Positions 43,901 to 58,722 of a stretch of 64,000 nt of DNA are shown here, in pieces; the first letter of the stretch is position 1; each line of letters begins with the position of its first letter. The stretch is from assembly GCA_022605955.1 (NCBI GenBank), contig JAKCOZ010000001.1:103510211-103574210 (forward strand), written 5' to 3'. Under the pieces are notes generated by a model, which did no database searches, was not told where the DNA came from, and saw nothing but the letters and a program-made list of their open reading frames with translations. Source of the DNA: Rallus limicola (taxonomy: Eukaryota > Chordata > Aves > Gruiformes > Rallidae). The translations under genes were made by a program, and so were the position numbers.

Positions 43901-46900
43901 ATTACAAAACACCTCTGGCTCACAGAGAGCAGGGAGAGCTCTCTAACAAATACACAAACTACCCTTAATTTAGCTTCTGCATCCTCAAGTGGCATTCTAA
44001 TGCCAGATTTGTGACCTGTGGACAGAAATCTCTGGCTGCTGACTGGACTAGGCATAAAGTGTGCCTGGCAATTTCACCGTTTGGTGGTTGAATACTTGTG
44101 GCTGGGCAAAAATAACACAACAGATTCTGACTCCAAGGGGAAGCCCATTTGCTGTGATTTATACACTTACTGCGGTGGATAAACACTAATGCTGTCATGA
44201 TTGCCTGTTGTAAAGATCCTGTCATCTGTAGAAACCTGTCTTTTCCATTGGGGCCAACTGTTCTATCTGATGATAAGCAATAAAGCTCTGGAAGGTGACT
44301 GTAAAAGTAACAGGCTGTCAGTAGCAGTCAGAGTTGTCATCGTTTTATCACTGCCAGCTATTTGAATTTTTAAGACTTATAAAGCCAAAACACTCACTGC
44401 CTTTCTTACAGTTTCAACACTTTTTCTTATCCTGGCAGAAATACTGACTTTGAGTCTTAATACAAAGGCATGCCTACTGAAGGGGAAATTAGTAAATCCT
44501 TTATTCCCCATTAGCCACAAATACATTCTTATGCTGTCGTGTCAGGTTTGTAAGCACGTTCATGTGACTTGCTAAGATGTCTGAGCTCACACTGCAGTGT
44601 TCTTTCAAGTTTGGGACACAATGCGATATGCCAGGATAAGAGAAGTGTATCTGAGAATTTCTTGACAGTTTTTGGAGTAAATCCCACACTCCATAATCTC
44701 TTAAGCATGTTGCATGCTGCAAAGCACTTAACTAGAAAACGTGCATAAACACAGTTCCACATACTTAAGATTATCATCAACCTCCCAATTTGCTCTTATC
44801 TAAGATTTTTTCATTCCATTTCCCTTTCTTTATCCTCCTTGTGTACTGGTGCTTGAGCTCATGATGACAGGAGATAGCAAGACTGCAGTAAAGTGCTATT
44901 GTAGCAGAACTCCAATCACTGAATCTCACAAAAATGATCACCTTTATAAAGCAAGCCTGCAGGCTTACAGAAGCAGCCTCCAGCTCAAATTTTTAGGGCT
45001 CTGAGGGCAGGGGAAAGGAGCAGATTGAAAAATGTTGACAGGAAGGAATGTGGAAGATGATAACCTTCCTTAATATGTCAGCAAAAGACGACAGACAAAC
45101 AGTACAGTACTGCTTCAGAAGGGCTGCCGTTCCTGTTACCATATGTGGCCCATATATATGCACTGTACTGCCATATGCAGGTATCACTATACGAATGTCC
45201 CTTCTGCATATTGCAGCAGTCTGAGTCACTGAGAAAAGGACACTCAGGTCCCAGATCCTCTTCTACCACTTTAGGTAGCAGGGGACATCATCTCACTCAA
45301 TGGTTCTGTCCTGTGCTTGCTTGTGTTGGTTTTGTTCCTTCTAATTCAAACATAGATGTTTATGATGAATATTTTGGGTTGTAAAGGACTTTCACAGTAA
45401 GATGAAAAACTCTCTCTTTGATTTTGTTCTTTATTTATCATCCACAACATAAGGAAGCAGAGTAAATTTTGAGATTGGTGAAAGATGTAGATCACACTTT
45501 TTGACTAACAAACATTAGTGTGCTTCTGAACTGCCTATGCTCCTTGATTTCTTGAAACATGTTTCCCTCTAATGAAGAGAAAGCTGAGCTACACTGATGT
45601 GCCTGATATTCCAGAAGCTGCTGTCAAAGCTTTTGCCTCTGGTGTCCGTCTACATCCTCACTGCACTACCCCCAGGTTGAGGGGGAAAGAGAGATATTGC
45701 TGGCATAACATTGCATGGCTTGAATGAAGGTAGCATCACGTCTAATTCCACTCTTGCCCCACAAGGAGCACCAATCTCCCCAGAGCTAATATTTCACAAA
45801 AGTATAAGCTTCGTCACAAGAGCAGTGACACTTTGCTTCTACATCTTCACAGAGTGCAGAATGGGGGAAGTCAGCATTTTGGTTATCCCAGACATAACCC
45901 AGTTTGTGGGTCACACATCTGATTTCTTAAGCCAAAAACATTTTGCAGCCTGATTTTCTAAGGAAACAAGGATTGCAAAATTATGCTATCTGGCCACCTC
46001 CGTGCTGACAGCAGCGATAATTTAACCACTGGCTGCATTTAGCCAAGTTTGACAAATGGTAGAGTTCTCAAAGTCATGCAATTCATACAAGTCGTGTGAA
46101 AAACAGTTTGAGGAATGTAGTAAATGGCCTCACCAGAGAAAAAGTTGAAGTTGCTTACAGGTTTTGTCTGCTGGATGCATGTCTCTTGGAAACAACACTA
46201 CTGCCTCTTGCCACTTGTCATTTGGGGGGAGTGAGGGGACTTTGAAGAAAGAGGAGACCATGGGTGCTGCTGCAGAGAGGTCAAGAAAGGCACCTAAGGT
46301 TACAGTGACTGTAGGATGGGGAGAAGCAGAAGACAAGTCTGGGCTTCATTAAGTCAGGTCTTCAGCAAATAGTCTGTTTCTTGGACCCTCTTTCTCCCCT
46401 CTTCTCCTTTCTTTCTTTCTTTCCTTTACTTGCAATATAAGCATTACCGTGTCTCAGAGTAAATGAGACTCAGAGTAAATCATTATCCAGGAAAAGGAAT
46501 CTAGAAGTAATGCTTTCTTTTTTAGGATACAGTACAAACAAACTGAACAGATCCCAATGATATAAGTTCACATGGCTCTTTGAAGGCCAGGGAGCTCCTC
46601 AGATCTTTATCTAGCCTCACCCAAAGGATTACTGTATATTTAGAGGTCGATAATGTGGAGAGGGATTTAAATTAATAAATTGTAACTAGGTTGTAATGCT
46701 GTGTTTTATATATTCATATCTGTCTTCCCTTTTTTTGATAATGTACTGAGTCCACCACGTATGTCATGAAGAATGGTATAAGCTAATCCATCCTGAAATA
46801 CAGAATGGACCATTCCTACTATATATAGGAGGGGTTGTACAACCTCAAAATACTCGGAATCACCAGCCATGGGGACCCAGAGACCCTTGCACCACCCTAG

Positions 46901-49161
46901 GTGTGAGCAAAAAGGAAATTTTTTACTTTTAGCATACCATGCATGGTCTTTTTATTTCGCTGTGGCTCTTGTCTAGTAGAAATGTGCCAGGCTGCCTGCA
47001 GTTTTCCAGATGAGAGCAGGTTTCACAGATGGTGGGGGCTGCTTGCTGCCCCCCTTCATACAGGGAGCTTGCTGCTGGCAATGGGGGGCTGCGTCCCCTG
47101 TGGAGACTGATGTGTTATTACCTCCAGCTTACTGGCAAACCCCACCAGTTTGGGTTCCTTCTCTCCCACTCTTATTTTTACAAGCAGTTTTGCCAGATTA
47201 CATTTAAATATGACCTTTTTAATCAGGTTACTCAGTATAATACACGGAAAATTACAATGAGATGGATGCTGTTATTGCATTACCTATTTTTATTCCCATT
47301 GATTCTTCTGTTTCTTTCACGAATCACCCTATTGAAAATATGACAGGTTTATGTCAGTCACAACAGGACTGTAACAATATTAGCTCTACCATGAATTCAG
47401 CATGACACCAAAATTGTATCATACTTGACCTTATTTGATATATTCGTGTACTGAATCAGAAGCTCCGTGCTAAACCACACAAAGCAAGGGAAGATTCTTT
47501 TCTAACAAGATGTTCTTCTATATAAATAGAGGTTTGTGCTTTTAGTGTTTGCTGTGCTAGCTACAACCACATGATCACATGTAAATAATGCTATTTCTAG
47601 AAGCTGTGGCTAGAGGACATTCCAGCTCTCTTATTGAAGCCTGTTCAGAGCACCATCAGAAACTGGAATAACCTACACCTGGCAACATCTGTTCTGAGTA
47701 TAAACTAGTGAATTTCGGCATCCTTTCCATGCCCCTGCTTCATTAAGAACAGAGAGCAGGGCAGAGAAGGAGAACTTTGCAAAAGTGGGAGACCTTGACA
47801 AAATCAGCAGCTGGAGAGAAAGGAAGTAGGCCTTTTACCATTCATTTCCTCAAGCTAATGGAACCCCGAACCTTCATTTGCAGTTTGGATGAGCTGCGGA
47901 AAATTGCCCAACTGTTCCCTTCTGTCAGAATAATACACTCGCCAGAACCTCATCACTATAAACTGCCGCAGATTCCCTGACTCTGGGAGAGGGAGAGGCA
48001 AAGTAACCTTTGAGTCCCTTTCATTTTTTTCTGAGCAGAAGCGGTCCGACACTTGAAACAAAGGAAAGAGAATCAGAAGAGATGATTTTGTGCCCCATTT
48101 TCTCACAGTTTTTCTGTAAGAACTCACAGATAAGAGTGAGTGCTTGGTTTTCAGAGAAGTTTTGCAGTTAGATTTGCTCAAGACAGTTCAAACTTCACAC
48201 CAATCAAGCCTCCTGGAGAAACTGGATGCACAGTCGTTGGGCTTTACCTGTTGCCAGTGAAGTCTGTGACAAACAAGCTTGCTACCATGAAAGAAGGACC
48301 AAGCTCTGAATCTTTGAAGAAGTCTGTGCCTGCTTCTGTCAGCTCTGCCAAAAACAGGAAGCGATTTTAAATGTGACGTATCCTGAAGCAGCGTGTCAGT
48401 GCTACTTTACTTAGCAGGAATCAACATTTCAATTATAAGCCTTGCTCTCAAGGGGTTGAATTGGAAGTATGTCTGACCATCACCTCCTCCTATCCCACCT
48501 GGCTCCATTTTAACTTAGAGGAGTAATGAAGGAACAGAGTTGTGTGTATTAGAATTGTAAAATGTGAAACTACATATGTTGAATATTCCTTTTAAAATGT
48601 TTCTTTGATTCTTGTTAAGTCTCCAATATGGATTAATTCAATGGTGGTAACAAGATATAAAAACTGACAAGTTGGCATGAGCAGTAACTACATTTCATTC
48701 GGATTTTTTCTGTGCATTTGGAATTCTGGGTCAAATAATCAATGAAGAGAGTTTACTAATACAAATTTACATTCATATTCCTTCATTATAAAATACCGTG
48801 AATTATTGCATCATTCTAAGAATGGTAATGAAATACTGCAAACAGCTGAGTTGCAAACACAAAAGCCAGGAACTCTAGCATTAATTAAAAGCTCCCCGGC
48901 AAAGTTTTCTCTGCATCTTCTGAAGTATCTTAGTTATTTAAATTATTCAGAAATCCTGTTTCTTACTGTGGAAATGCATAGTCAGCTGGTATCAGCAAGC
49001 AGCTCAGTCTCCCACCTAAGAAACTCCAGCTTTTACAATAGCAGTTAAAAGCCATTGGAAAGAAGCAGCCTCACAGTGTTCTTGCTCAAAGTTGCTAAAA
49101 ATGAGCAATTCCAATATAAATGCCATGGAAATAATACTTCTCAGGTTTTCCTCGTCCTAGT
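40938..49161. other. Host non-coding DNA
   Basis: No gene is recognised. It has an A/C-rich low-complexity tract at about 41160-41220, a 20-bp tandem doublet with one mismatch at 41487-41526, a CTTT-type run near 46410-46425, and a 12-base repeat (CTCAGAGTAAAT) doubled near 46455-46480. A TATA-like CTATAAAAAG at 42702-42711 lies inside a small inverted repeat, with no recognisable gene after it. Confidence 0.6.
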
Positions 49162-49860
49162 TGTGGTAGGTTGACCTTGGCTGGCTGCCAGACGCCCTCA
49201 CAGATGCTCTCTCACTCCTGGCCTCACAGGAGAGAGGGAGAAAACTAAGATTAAAAAGCTCCCTGGTCAATGTAAAGACAGGAAGATCACTTAACAATTA
49301 CTGTCATGGGCAAAACAGACTCAGCTTGGGGGAAATTTAATTTAATTCATTGCCAATGAAAATAGATTTGGATAGTGAGAAACAAAGACAAATTAACACA
49401 CCACCTTTCCCCCTTACCCCAGGTTCAACTTCACACCTTCATTCCCAACTCCTCTACCCCCTCCTCACTTGAGCAGTATAGGGGAATGAGGAATGGGGGA
49501 AGGAAGTTTGTCTCTGTGTGTTTGTGTGTTGCGGTCAGTCCATAGGAGCTCCTCTTTGCTGCTCCTTCCTCCTCACACTTTTGCCCTGCTCCAGCATGAA
49601 GCCTTTCCATGGGCTGCAATCTTCAAGGATAAACCTGCTCCAGTGTGGGCTCTCCAAGGGCCACAGCTCCTTCAAGGCACATAAACCTGCTCCGACCTGA
49701 GGTCCTCCATAGCTGCAGTGCAGATATCTGCTCCAACGTGGTCTCTCCAGGGGACACAGGAGATCCCTGTCCCTAGAGCACCTCCTCCTCCCTTCACGTG
49801 GGCGATCACAAGGCTGTTTCAAACACTTTTCCCTTCACCTCTCACTGCTTAGCTGTATTT
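49162..49860. repeat. Degenerate LTR of an older bird endogenous retrovirus (probably solo)
   Basis: It starts TGTGGTAGGTTGACC and continues with GGGCAAAACAGACTCAGC, an AATTTAATTTAATT tract, a CT-rich middle and several repeated CTGCTCC phrases each followed by a GTGG or similar word. This pattern matches an LTR family I know as common in birds. There is no internal retroviral region on either side, so it is likely a solo or truncated LTR. Its right edge is uncertain. Orientation is not assigned. Confidence 0.65.
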
Positions 49861-52800
49861 TGTGTTTGTTTCTGGGAGCAGTTTCAGTAAGTCGTAAGCA
49901 TTATTGCTAAAGCTTTTTGATTTCCTGAACATGATACTTGTAAAACAATCTGCAACCCAGAAAACAGATCAAGGCCAACTCAGAGGAAGTTTGTCACAGG
50001 ACAGAGGAAAATTCCAAGCAGAAGTACAGCCACTGGGAAACTAGATTCACCTGCTTACTGCCCATGCATGGTGACAATTCAGCACTCACGGAAAGACTTG
50101 GGACAAAGATTTATACAGCGGCTTCCTGAAACTGCCTTTGTTAAAAGGAAGAAAAGGTGGGATCTCATCCTCCTTTCACTTACAGACTTGTGGAAATAAA
50201 TTAGTACACAAGTCATCTTAAAACACAAGTTGTCATATTAATTATTCTGGATTTACAAAGAACTCTCCTTTCCCTTAGCAGCCTTCCTCGTTATCTAGCT
50301 ACGCGAAGTATTTCGATACATCATGGAAAACTGGACTCACTTTTGCCTACATAAAACAGGCTATGAAACACCCTGATTAACACCCAAGTAATCTGCTTAA
50401 ACACAGAAACATTCCCATTTAAAGCAAAGAACCAGAGGGCATAAAGCATAGAGCCATCTAATTAGTAGAAAACATTTTCTTTCTCTGATTTTGTGCTAAA
50501 CCCAGCGCTGCCGAAAAAGTCAAGACGCGTGCAGCATGCCCTGAGTATCTCTGCTGATGGAGAACTTGGCAAGCTGGACATGGCCTCGACCCACTCACCC
50601 AGAAAAACATTGGCTGCAGCTGTCCCAGGCATGCTTGCCACCATCACTTTCTTTTCGACATAAAGGACATGCTGTTGCTCCTCCATGCACTGCTCCCAAA
50701 AGAAGAGGAGTGCGGCTGCCATGGGGGTGGAATAGAGCCGCCATGATACTGAGTCCCCTACTCCACTCTCCCCTGTGATGCTGATGAGGACGATGCAGAG
50801 AAGAGGCCAATGGCGATCCGCAACACTGGCGCTCTTCCCACACTGGTTACCATCCTCCTGCCCCACAAAGTGTCTGCACGAGGCAGTTGTGTTGCAATTC
50901 TGTGCGAGCAAGCCGTGTTTGGGGCAGCTGTAGTGTCTGCCTTTTGTGTGCACGCATGTATACACGGGAAACAATTCCTAAGAGAAAAGAGGACCAAATT
51001 CATCCTCTTATACAGAAGCACCGGAGCTGCTTGCAACGCTCAGTCCTATTGGTACTATGTTGCTTTAAAGGAGGCACCCATTGAGCTTCCTCCCAGGGGC
51101 CTGTGTTAAGCACAGAAGGAAACAAACACGGATGAGCTCTCCCCACACTGGAAGAGCTAAGAGAAGAGGGCTGGAAGCCAGGAATTCATCCTGAGAGAGG
51201 CATGTGTCTGAGTAAAACAGCAATGCATAAGTATTTTGCTTGGATGCTGCAAGCAATTGTGGATTTTTTTAAAAACACATCTGTGTATCATACATACATC
51301 GGGCATCTACAGGAGAAAGTCTATGCTGATGAGAAAATAAGCGTTTCTTGCTAGTTTTCTTTCATGACAGTCCTGATTTCAAGATGACAGTGTAAGGATT
51401 ACGGTTTCCCAGACCACTTGCTGTTCAGGGCACATCCCACACTCACTCCATCTGCAGATGCTTTTTAATGTCAGTACACGGATCAACGACAGAACACGGT
51501 CCCTGGGGAACAGCCTGGCACCCTAATAGAAAAAAGAAAGGCTTGAGCAGCAAAGTATGCAGCGAGCCACACTGATGCAGAACAGATTCTTCATTTCAAA
51601 GAGAAAAATCTGCATTCTTCAGAAAACAGTGCTCAAAAATTTAATCTTCATTCAGTTCAATGGAGCAGCTTTATAATTTACAGCACCAGATAAAGCTAGA
51701 AGATGTAATGTGAAATATCTGAAGCAGTTCTTCCCCTGTATTAAAATGCACCTTGGGCAACAGAGCCTTAACTTCTCTTAACATATGTTTCTAACAGATA
51801 AGTAAACAATTTGGACGTGAAATGAAAATTTCCAAGATAGTTACAGTCAGAAAAGCATCAGCTCACATTGGACTCCAGCTGCGGTGCCTCACTGATAAGT
51901 TTTTGGGGTGGTTTGGCATAGTTGAAAGGAAGCAGCTTCGAAAGAATAAAAAGCTTTTTGTGTACAAGTTGTTGGATAAGAGATAGTGTGAAGAAAGACA
52001 TCATTTTCACATCAAAATTCAGAAAGTGGCCTAGGTGGCAGGATCGAATCATATGGCAGAGCACACAGTGGGAGCGAGCTGAGCATGTCTGCGCTCAGAG
52101 AGAGGGGAAGCAGAAACAGAGGGAGAAAGGGTGGGAAGTTTAGAGGTACCTGTGCAGAGGAGTGATCCACTCAATCCAGTGAGTAGCATCGACGTTCGGC
52201 TTCCTTACAACCACAGACTCCTTTGGCTTTGTGGACAAAACCTTTAGACACATGCACACTGAACTTTATGCTCCAAGCATCTGCTCAGCTCTGTGGGGCC
52301 TTGTGTGCAGCAGTGAGCTGTGGGTGAGTGCTGAAGTCGTCCTAACACCACAACCACCACCACGACAGCTTAGTGGTAGTTCAGAGACCAACAAGCCCCG
52401 TTCCAGTGAAGCTCAGCACAGGCACAGGCCAAGGTCTCTTTTCAAAGTGTGTCCTCCTGCCCCATGCTAGCTTATATGCAGTGAACACTGAGCCTTTCTC
52501 TGCAGCGAGCTCCCTCTGCCCAGATCCCAGCCATTGGGCTTAGGGAACACGTGCTATGGACAAGAGTGCTGTGTGTCCTCGGAGGAACCTCCCCTGAACC
52601 GTTTCCAAATGGAGAAGCAGGGAACCTTGTACTTCTCTCTGCACAACTTGGCCATTAGCAGCCAAACATGTGGAAACTTGTTCAAAAAAGAGGAAAAGCC
52701 CATCTTTAATGGGTTTACTTACGCAGGCAGGGCCCCGGTGAAGGAAATGTCTTGTCACTGTAAAGATCTTAGCACTTCAGTGTAACATGTCAGGAGAAGA

Positions 52801-55800
52801 ACTGCCCATGTTGTCTTGTCCTAGCAGGTCTGGTTTGGACAAGCTGCCACAGGCAGCCACCCTGCCACAGTTTCCATGGTCTTTCGCCAGACCAGGGACC
52901 CAAAACTTGGCCCACCCAGATCAGACCTACAAGGCTGGCAAGCTCATGCTGGCTGATGGCTTAGGTGCTAAAGGCACTTCACACCAGGCAAAAGAGCTTT
53001 CCCACAGGAAGCCTGGCCTCCTGTCTTTCATAAGCTTTGTCAGTAAGACCTTCCAGCAGCTGTCAATAAGAATTCCAATGTCCACAGTGACACGGTCTTG
53101 CCTATAGCTGCTTATCACTGTCAAATGTTAGCTATACTTTCCCCCATACAGCAGTTCCAGACCGAATGCAGGAGGTTTTAACTGTTCCTGAGAATAACAA
53201 ACACTTTCCCCTCCCCTGCCAAAACTACAAAGATTTTTGCTGAGAATGTTTCCACCAAGAACATCTCCACCTGATGGCCTGGTGCTGTGAATGCAGTCAG
53301 TGGCAGCTTTTTACCAAAGGCCAGACAAGTACCTACTGTATCCATCTGCACGCGACGCCCAGACCTGCAGAAACGAGCCTGTCCCTTGCCCGGTTTGGTG
53401 CCTGCTGCAGCACGAGACAGGAGCCTTCGCTGGCCCTCTGCTTTGCTGCCAGCCAGCTTCCCATCACCAAACACCTCTGGAAAAACAACCAGCAGAAGCT
53501 GTCTCTTCCTTCTCTAGGTCTGGGTCCACAGGGAGAACAGCCACATCTACTGGCGATGGGTGGCACAGGTCTCCATCCCCCACCACCGCACAGCTCCCGA
53601 ACTATCAGGGGTCCCAGCCATACCCCCACAGGGCGTGAGGGAAATGCTCCTGGCATTTCTGATTGTTTCTCACACACCAATAGAGAATTATGCCAAAAAC
53701 TTTTTATGTGAACATGTGAGATTACAAAGTGAAACCCCAAGATGTGAAATATAAAGTGATGTTGACTGAACAGCTTAAAAATCTTTTGTTACCTAACTAC
53801 AGACATTCTTCTTCAGGATTTCTGCCTCATTTACTTCACTCCTTTACTACAGTCTTTTGCATTTAATATTTTTAAGTACCCATGAATAAATTTGGAATAT
53901 AGGATTCTATTAACCAAGCAATTGTGTTTAGTATGAGCACAGTTTATTGTACAAAATACATGTGAACAATTGTAAGAGAAAATTGTACAGTGGTGACTCC
54001 ACATCCTTTTCGCACCCTGTACAAGATATTTATCCATTCATCTCCCATTCCAACAGACTATTGATTTTTAAGTAATTTCCTATGGTCTTTCTGAACCCTA
54101 AGGTGAATAAAAGCATTCAAAAACAAAACACGAAAATATTTTAATCAGAATTTGCAGGTTTGTCTCCAAATCACAGGGAAGAATTCTTAAGTGGCTTAAT
54201 ATACTTTCCTTAATAGTTCTCCAATGGCTTATTACTATACTCTTTTATATGGACAGCTAACTTGCTATCCGCATGAGACTGCTGAAGTTATTCATCATGT
54301 ATTTTGACTCACTGGCCAACCTGACAGTGACTGACAGTCTCCAGAAAAATATAGTACAGCTAAAAAAACCTGACCTAACTTTTAAACAGCTTTCTCTGTG
54401 ATACCGACATAATCAAATAGAGTTTTACATATGTCACGCTGTTGCTGCAGCAACCTGGCCTCCTCTCCTCTGACTACTGATAGGCAGCCTCTAAGCTTGA
54501 TACGGGCTCAGATGTCTTGAGATTAATCTCCTGGGACCATTCCAGAGAAATCGGGATTAATTTGCAGTTCCTCGAAAATGAAGTAACTGTTTCGCGTAAA
54601 CTACTTTTCACTTTCCATCAGGCCTGAGCTTCCTATTCATAACCTTTATAGAAATGACTGGGTTGGCACAGGGCCCCCAAGACATTTAGGAGAAAGACGT
54701 TTGCACAGCAGGAAGGAGGATTAAAATGGCTTGGGCTTCTCTTGTATTTTTCTTGAATGTAAGGAGAGAAAAGGTAATTTTTATGAAAGCAAAAGTTGCA
54801 TTTTGTGGTTGTTTTCTTTTCCTCTGGTTACATAAAATTCAGTGTATCTAATTTTCAGGTCTTCATCAGGGATGAGACAGAGACAGTGAAAGCAAAGAAT
54901 TGCAAGCACTGAGATGTGTAGTTCCTCAAGCTAGAGTTAATTCCCAGCTAGCGTGGCTGTAAAATTTTATAAGGACACCTGAATATTTGATAAAGACTCA
55001 AACAGTTTTGATGATACGTTTGACAACATGGCACATGGCTCAAATGCTCTGAAAGCCTTTTTCCAACTGCTTAGACCCTTGCTTGGGGATGAAGGAGGAA
55101 ACACGATGCTGGGACAAACATGATGCAAGACAATGAGTCAGGCCAATTCACACAGGTGAATTTGCCTGGGAGTTATAGCCTAGTAAAACATGTCACCACT
55201 TTGCCATTGTACATAATATCCTTCTACAAAGGGCATAAATAACAGAATCTTTCTGCATTCCAAATATACATAATTACAGAGGGCATGTGTGGTAACGGAA
55301 TAGTTAACAGGAGTGCCAAAACGGGGAAAAAAATTGAAATTCTTCTGCACCCTAAAGGTGTCCATCCCTTCCTAAGACTTACCATGACTCATCTGTAATA
55401 GTTGCAAAATCAGAGGCTGGAGACAACACAGCAAACTGTGCTGAAAAGCTGGTTAGGAAGAAATCTGAGTGGCAAAAAGGCACTTCCAAAGGCTGTAGAA
55501 GTTGGTGGCCTCTGAGGGGCTTATGGCTCAGGTCAAGCACAGCACCTAATATTTGCCAGTTACCTGAATCAGTAATTGCTTCTTCAGAAAATCATCCAGG
55601 GTCAGGGAAAAGAGTCACTGTTGTTTGCTTGGCATCACACATCCAGCACTGAGCTCCAAACCATTCAGGCCATAAAACACCTAACCATAAATTGTTTAGT
55701 TAAACACACTTAGGCATCTGTGGCAGCAACACTTAGCAGTTCATACTACTAATTTCCAAAGGATATGTGTAAATCTTCACCTAATATGCAAACCATAAGA

Positions 55801-58623
55801 AAATATCAAAGTTGTGATGCAGTGGGCCCAGGTCTGAGGTGATAGCACTTGAGAGACCTGGAGTGACTCCGAGCTTTGCCACAAGTTTGCCACCAAAACA
55901 CTTCAGTTACCTGGCCTTGACTTCCCCAACCATAAAATCAAACTAATTGTATGTGCTTGGTGATGTGCTCTGAGCTCTACTGCTTCAGAAGATCTCAGTG
56001 TTGTTGCTATTCATTACAATTCTTGTTGAAATACAACACAATTCACCCTACATGGGACAAAGAAGTAAGGAAGCTAGTTCAATACCACCTATTATCGCAT
56101 GGTGGACCCCACAAGCACCAATTTCCATGGATTTGCCTTCAAATTATATAATCCAAGAATATAAATTACATATAGATTTTATTCTCAGTACTGTCCTGCA
56201 GAATCCTGCTAAACCAAATCTATATAATCCATCTTCCCCTAAAGATATCTCGATTCATAGCAGCCATTTGTTGACTAATTGTTCTACTGCACTACAATAC
56301 ACAGCAGCAGTGTTACTATAGGCAGGCAAAGCTCTAGCCAGGCAAGACTCGTAAAGTAGCAACCTTTGATTTACCTATTTAGAGACATAGCTGTAAGCCC
56401 CAACGTGCGTGCTGCTCTTGCTGTTCGCTGCTGGAAAGCAGAGAGTTAGAAACCTATGGGCTTCTGTGTGAGGTCTCATGGACCACAATGGCCAAAGCTC
56501 TCAAGTAGAAGACAGTTGACATTAAAGAAGTATGCAACTAAAGTAATACTTAGGATAGGTTGGGCTGACATATCAACTGCCATTAACTGCAGAAATAGCA
56601 GTGGCAGATTAGGCAAGCCTAATTACTCACCTGGGGATCTGGCTTGCATGCTGAGGGCATTAATGACACATCTCTCCCTAGGAAGGGAAGGGGAGGCGAT
56701 CTTTAGTCGGAGTTGAGTGGCAGCAAGCACCATATAAACATCCTGGCAGGACTACGCTCTATCACTCATACCAGAGGAAAAGGACAATAAATTTGTATCT
56801 TCAAGCCATTTTTCTTCTTTTCTTACAGCTACCTAATGTTGTCTTTTAAAATAGCTTTTCTTTTTTCCCCAAAAAACCCTTTGAGCCACAGCATACATTA
56901 GTGTCTTTTCCTGATCATTCTATCCAAAACATTTAGAACTAAAAAACCTGTGTTATTTGTAGTGCAGTGAATGACTTACTACATTTTAGCATACGGGATA
57001 TTTTAAAAAAACAAAAAACATAAAAAACTGTTGCATTTTTGTTGGGTTTGGTTTATTTTCAGGTTTTTTTCTCTGTATGAGAGCATGCAAAATCACAGTG
57101 ATTTTAAGGTCTCAGTGGTGTACCACTGAATCCACAGAGGTCTCTGTTTCTTCTCCATCTGTGAGCCAAAGTAAAGCCTCAGCATCTGTGATAATGCTTA
57201 TAGCAAAAGTGTTGCTTGGACATAACGGCTGTGGGAAGTTACACTGCTCCTTCATGTGTAGGTAGAACAATGAGTTTCGTACACTTGCTCACTCAAAGCA
57301 AGTCCTGCTCCGTATTTCTGGAGGTACTTCTGCACACTGACTGGCACTTCCACCCACTCAGCATTGCACCAGGACCCCCATGCCATTCAGCAATATGGAA
57401 GGATGGCTGGTCTTGAACCCCAGCCAGAATCAATGTGCAGTAAACATTATTTTCCTTGAATAGACCAAGTTTGCATGTGCAGATCCGATGGCAGAATGTG
57501 GGAACGATTTCAATGCTAAAAGAGCTTACAACACTCCGCTTTTAAACCTGCAGTGGTGCAGTCTGAAAGCCCAAAGGAAAAAAAACAGCTGAAGGTGTAA
57601 TTGTAAAGAGCCCACTGCGCCCAAGAAAAGAAGCTCTAAACACTTCTGACTCTTTGCCCATATCACTGGGCCATTAACTGATTCACATTTGCCAGTGTTT
57701 GTGCCACCTTAATGTAGATTCTTGGTACAGGTGAAACTGTAAAGATAATATAAAGAACCTTCTGCACTGTCAGAGAAATCAAAAAAAACTCACAGAAGAT
57801 ACTTTAGCAACCCTATCAGATATTCGTTCTTCTAGCTGAAATGGAAAAGATGCCTATTTGGAATAATGAAACAGTTTTAATTCTGAATTTTGATTTTTCT
57901 CAGTGCAAGCAAATTCATCATTTGAAAGCTAATCACTTTCTAGATAATGCTGCATTACCTTCAGCAGAAAGAGAGAGAGAGAGGGAAGGGTAATAACATT
58001 CCCGCAAAGCCTTCCCAAAATCATAAACTCATTACTGCAAACTAAAATCTAAAGTCAACCCAAAACTAGGACATACTGGGCTCGTGGGTTACAGATCTAA
58101 AGCTGTGGAGTAAAACCAATCAGTTCTTGGATAGGATTTCCTTTTTTTTCTTTTCTTTTTTTTACTGCAGTACAATCTATAGTCTAGTTGGTCAAATCAA
58201 GCCTTTCTGAGAAAAGACGATTACAGGCAGTTGTTTAAAATATTAGAGGGGGGAGAGAGGGAAGGGAAGGATTTAAGCTTTATTACTGACCAGGATATAC
58301 AAAACAGACTGTAATGAAAAAACAGTATTGAGATTGTCCTTGTGGTCTGAATGGAAAATGTTAAGCGAAGACAGGGCCATATGGAGCAGCTTATACTTAC
58401 AGCAAGAACTGATGCTGAGGGAAATGCCCTCTGAATGAGTGAAATTAGGCGTTACAGGAAAGTCACAGAAATTTAAAAAAATAAAAAATTACACCTGAAT
58501 GCTACAAATAGGCTATTAAGCAAGAAAGGAAATTCAAAGACATTTTCTTTTATTTTATTTTATTTATAAAGATTGTCCTTCCTGCAATGATGGCTGTACT
58601 CTGCATGAATTGTTAATTGGAAA
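49861..58623. other. Host non-coding DNA
   Basis: No gene is recognised. 50500-51050 and 53150-53640 are somewhat GC-richer and hold the longest non-viral open frames of the window (170 codons minus strand, 145 codons plus strand), neither with a domain, signal peptide or repeat I can name. A GA run lies near 57967-57985 and TTTTA repeats near 58545-58566. Confidence 0.55.
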
Positions 58624-58722
58624 ATCACAGAATCACAGAATCATAGGGGTTGGAAGGGACCTCCAGAGATCATTGAGTCCAACCCCCCTGCCAAAGCAGG
58701 TTCCCTAGGACGGGTCGCACAG
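58624..58722 (-). mobile_element. Short CR1 LINE 3' fragment, minus strand
   Basis: The plus strand reads AATCACAGAATCATAGGGG, GGTTGGAAGGGACC and GAGTCCAACCCCCCTGCC, the reverse complement of a CR1 3' tail. Only about 100 bases remain. Confidence 0.9.

Noticed and set aside
50462..50974. 170-codon minus-strand open frame, the longest outside the ERVs
   Set aside because: It relies on a TTG start, shows no recognisable domain, and two overlapping frames on the other strand are also open, which fits chance in a GC-richer patch.
53274..53740. Several overlapping open frames of 76 to 145 codons on both strands
   Set aside because: At least four frames are open at once, a sign of low stop density and not coding. 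No family is recognised.
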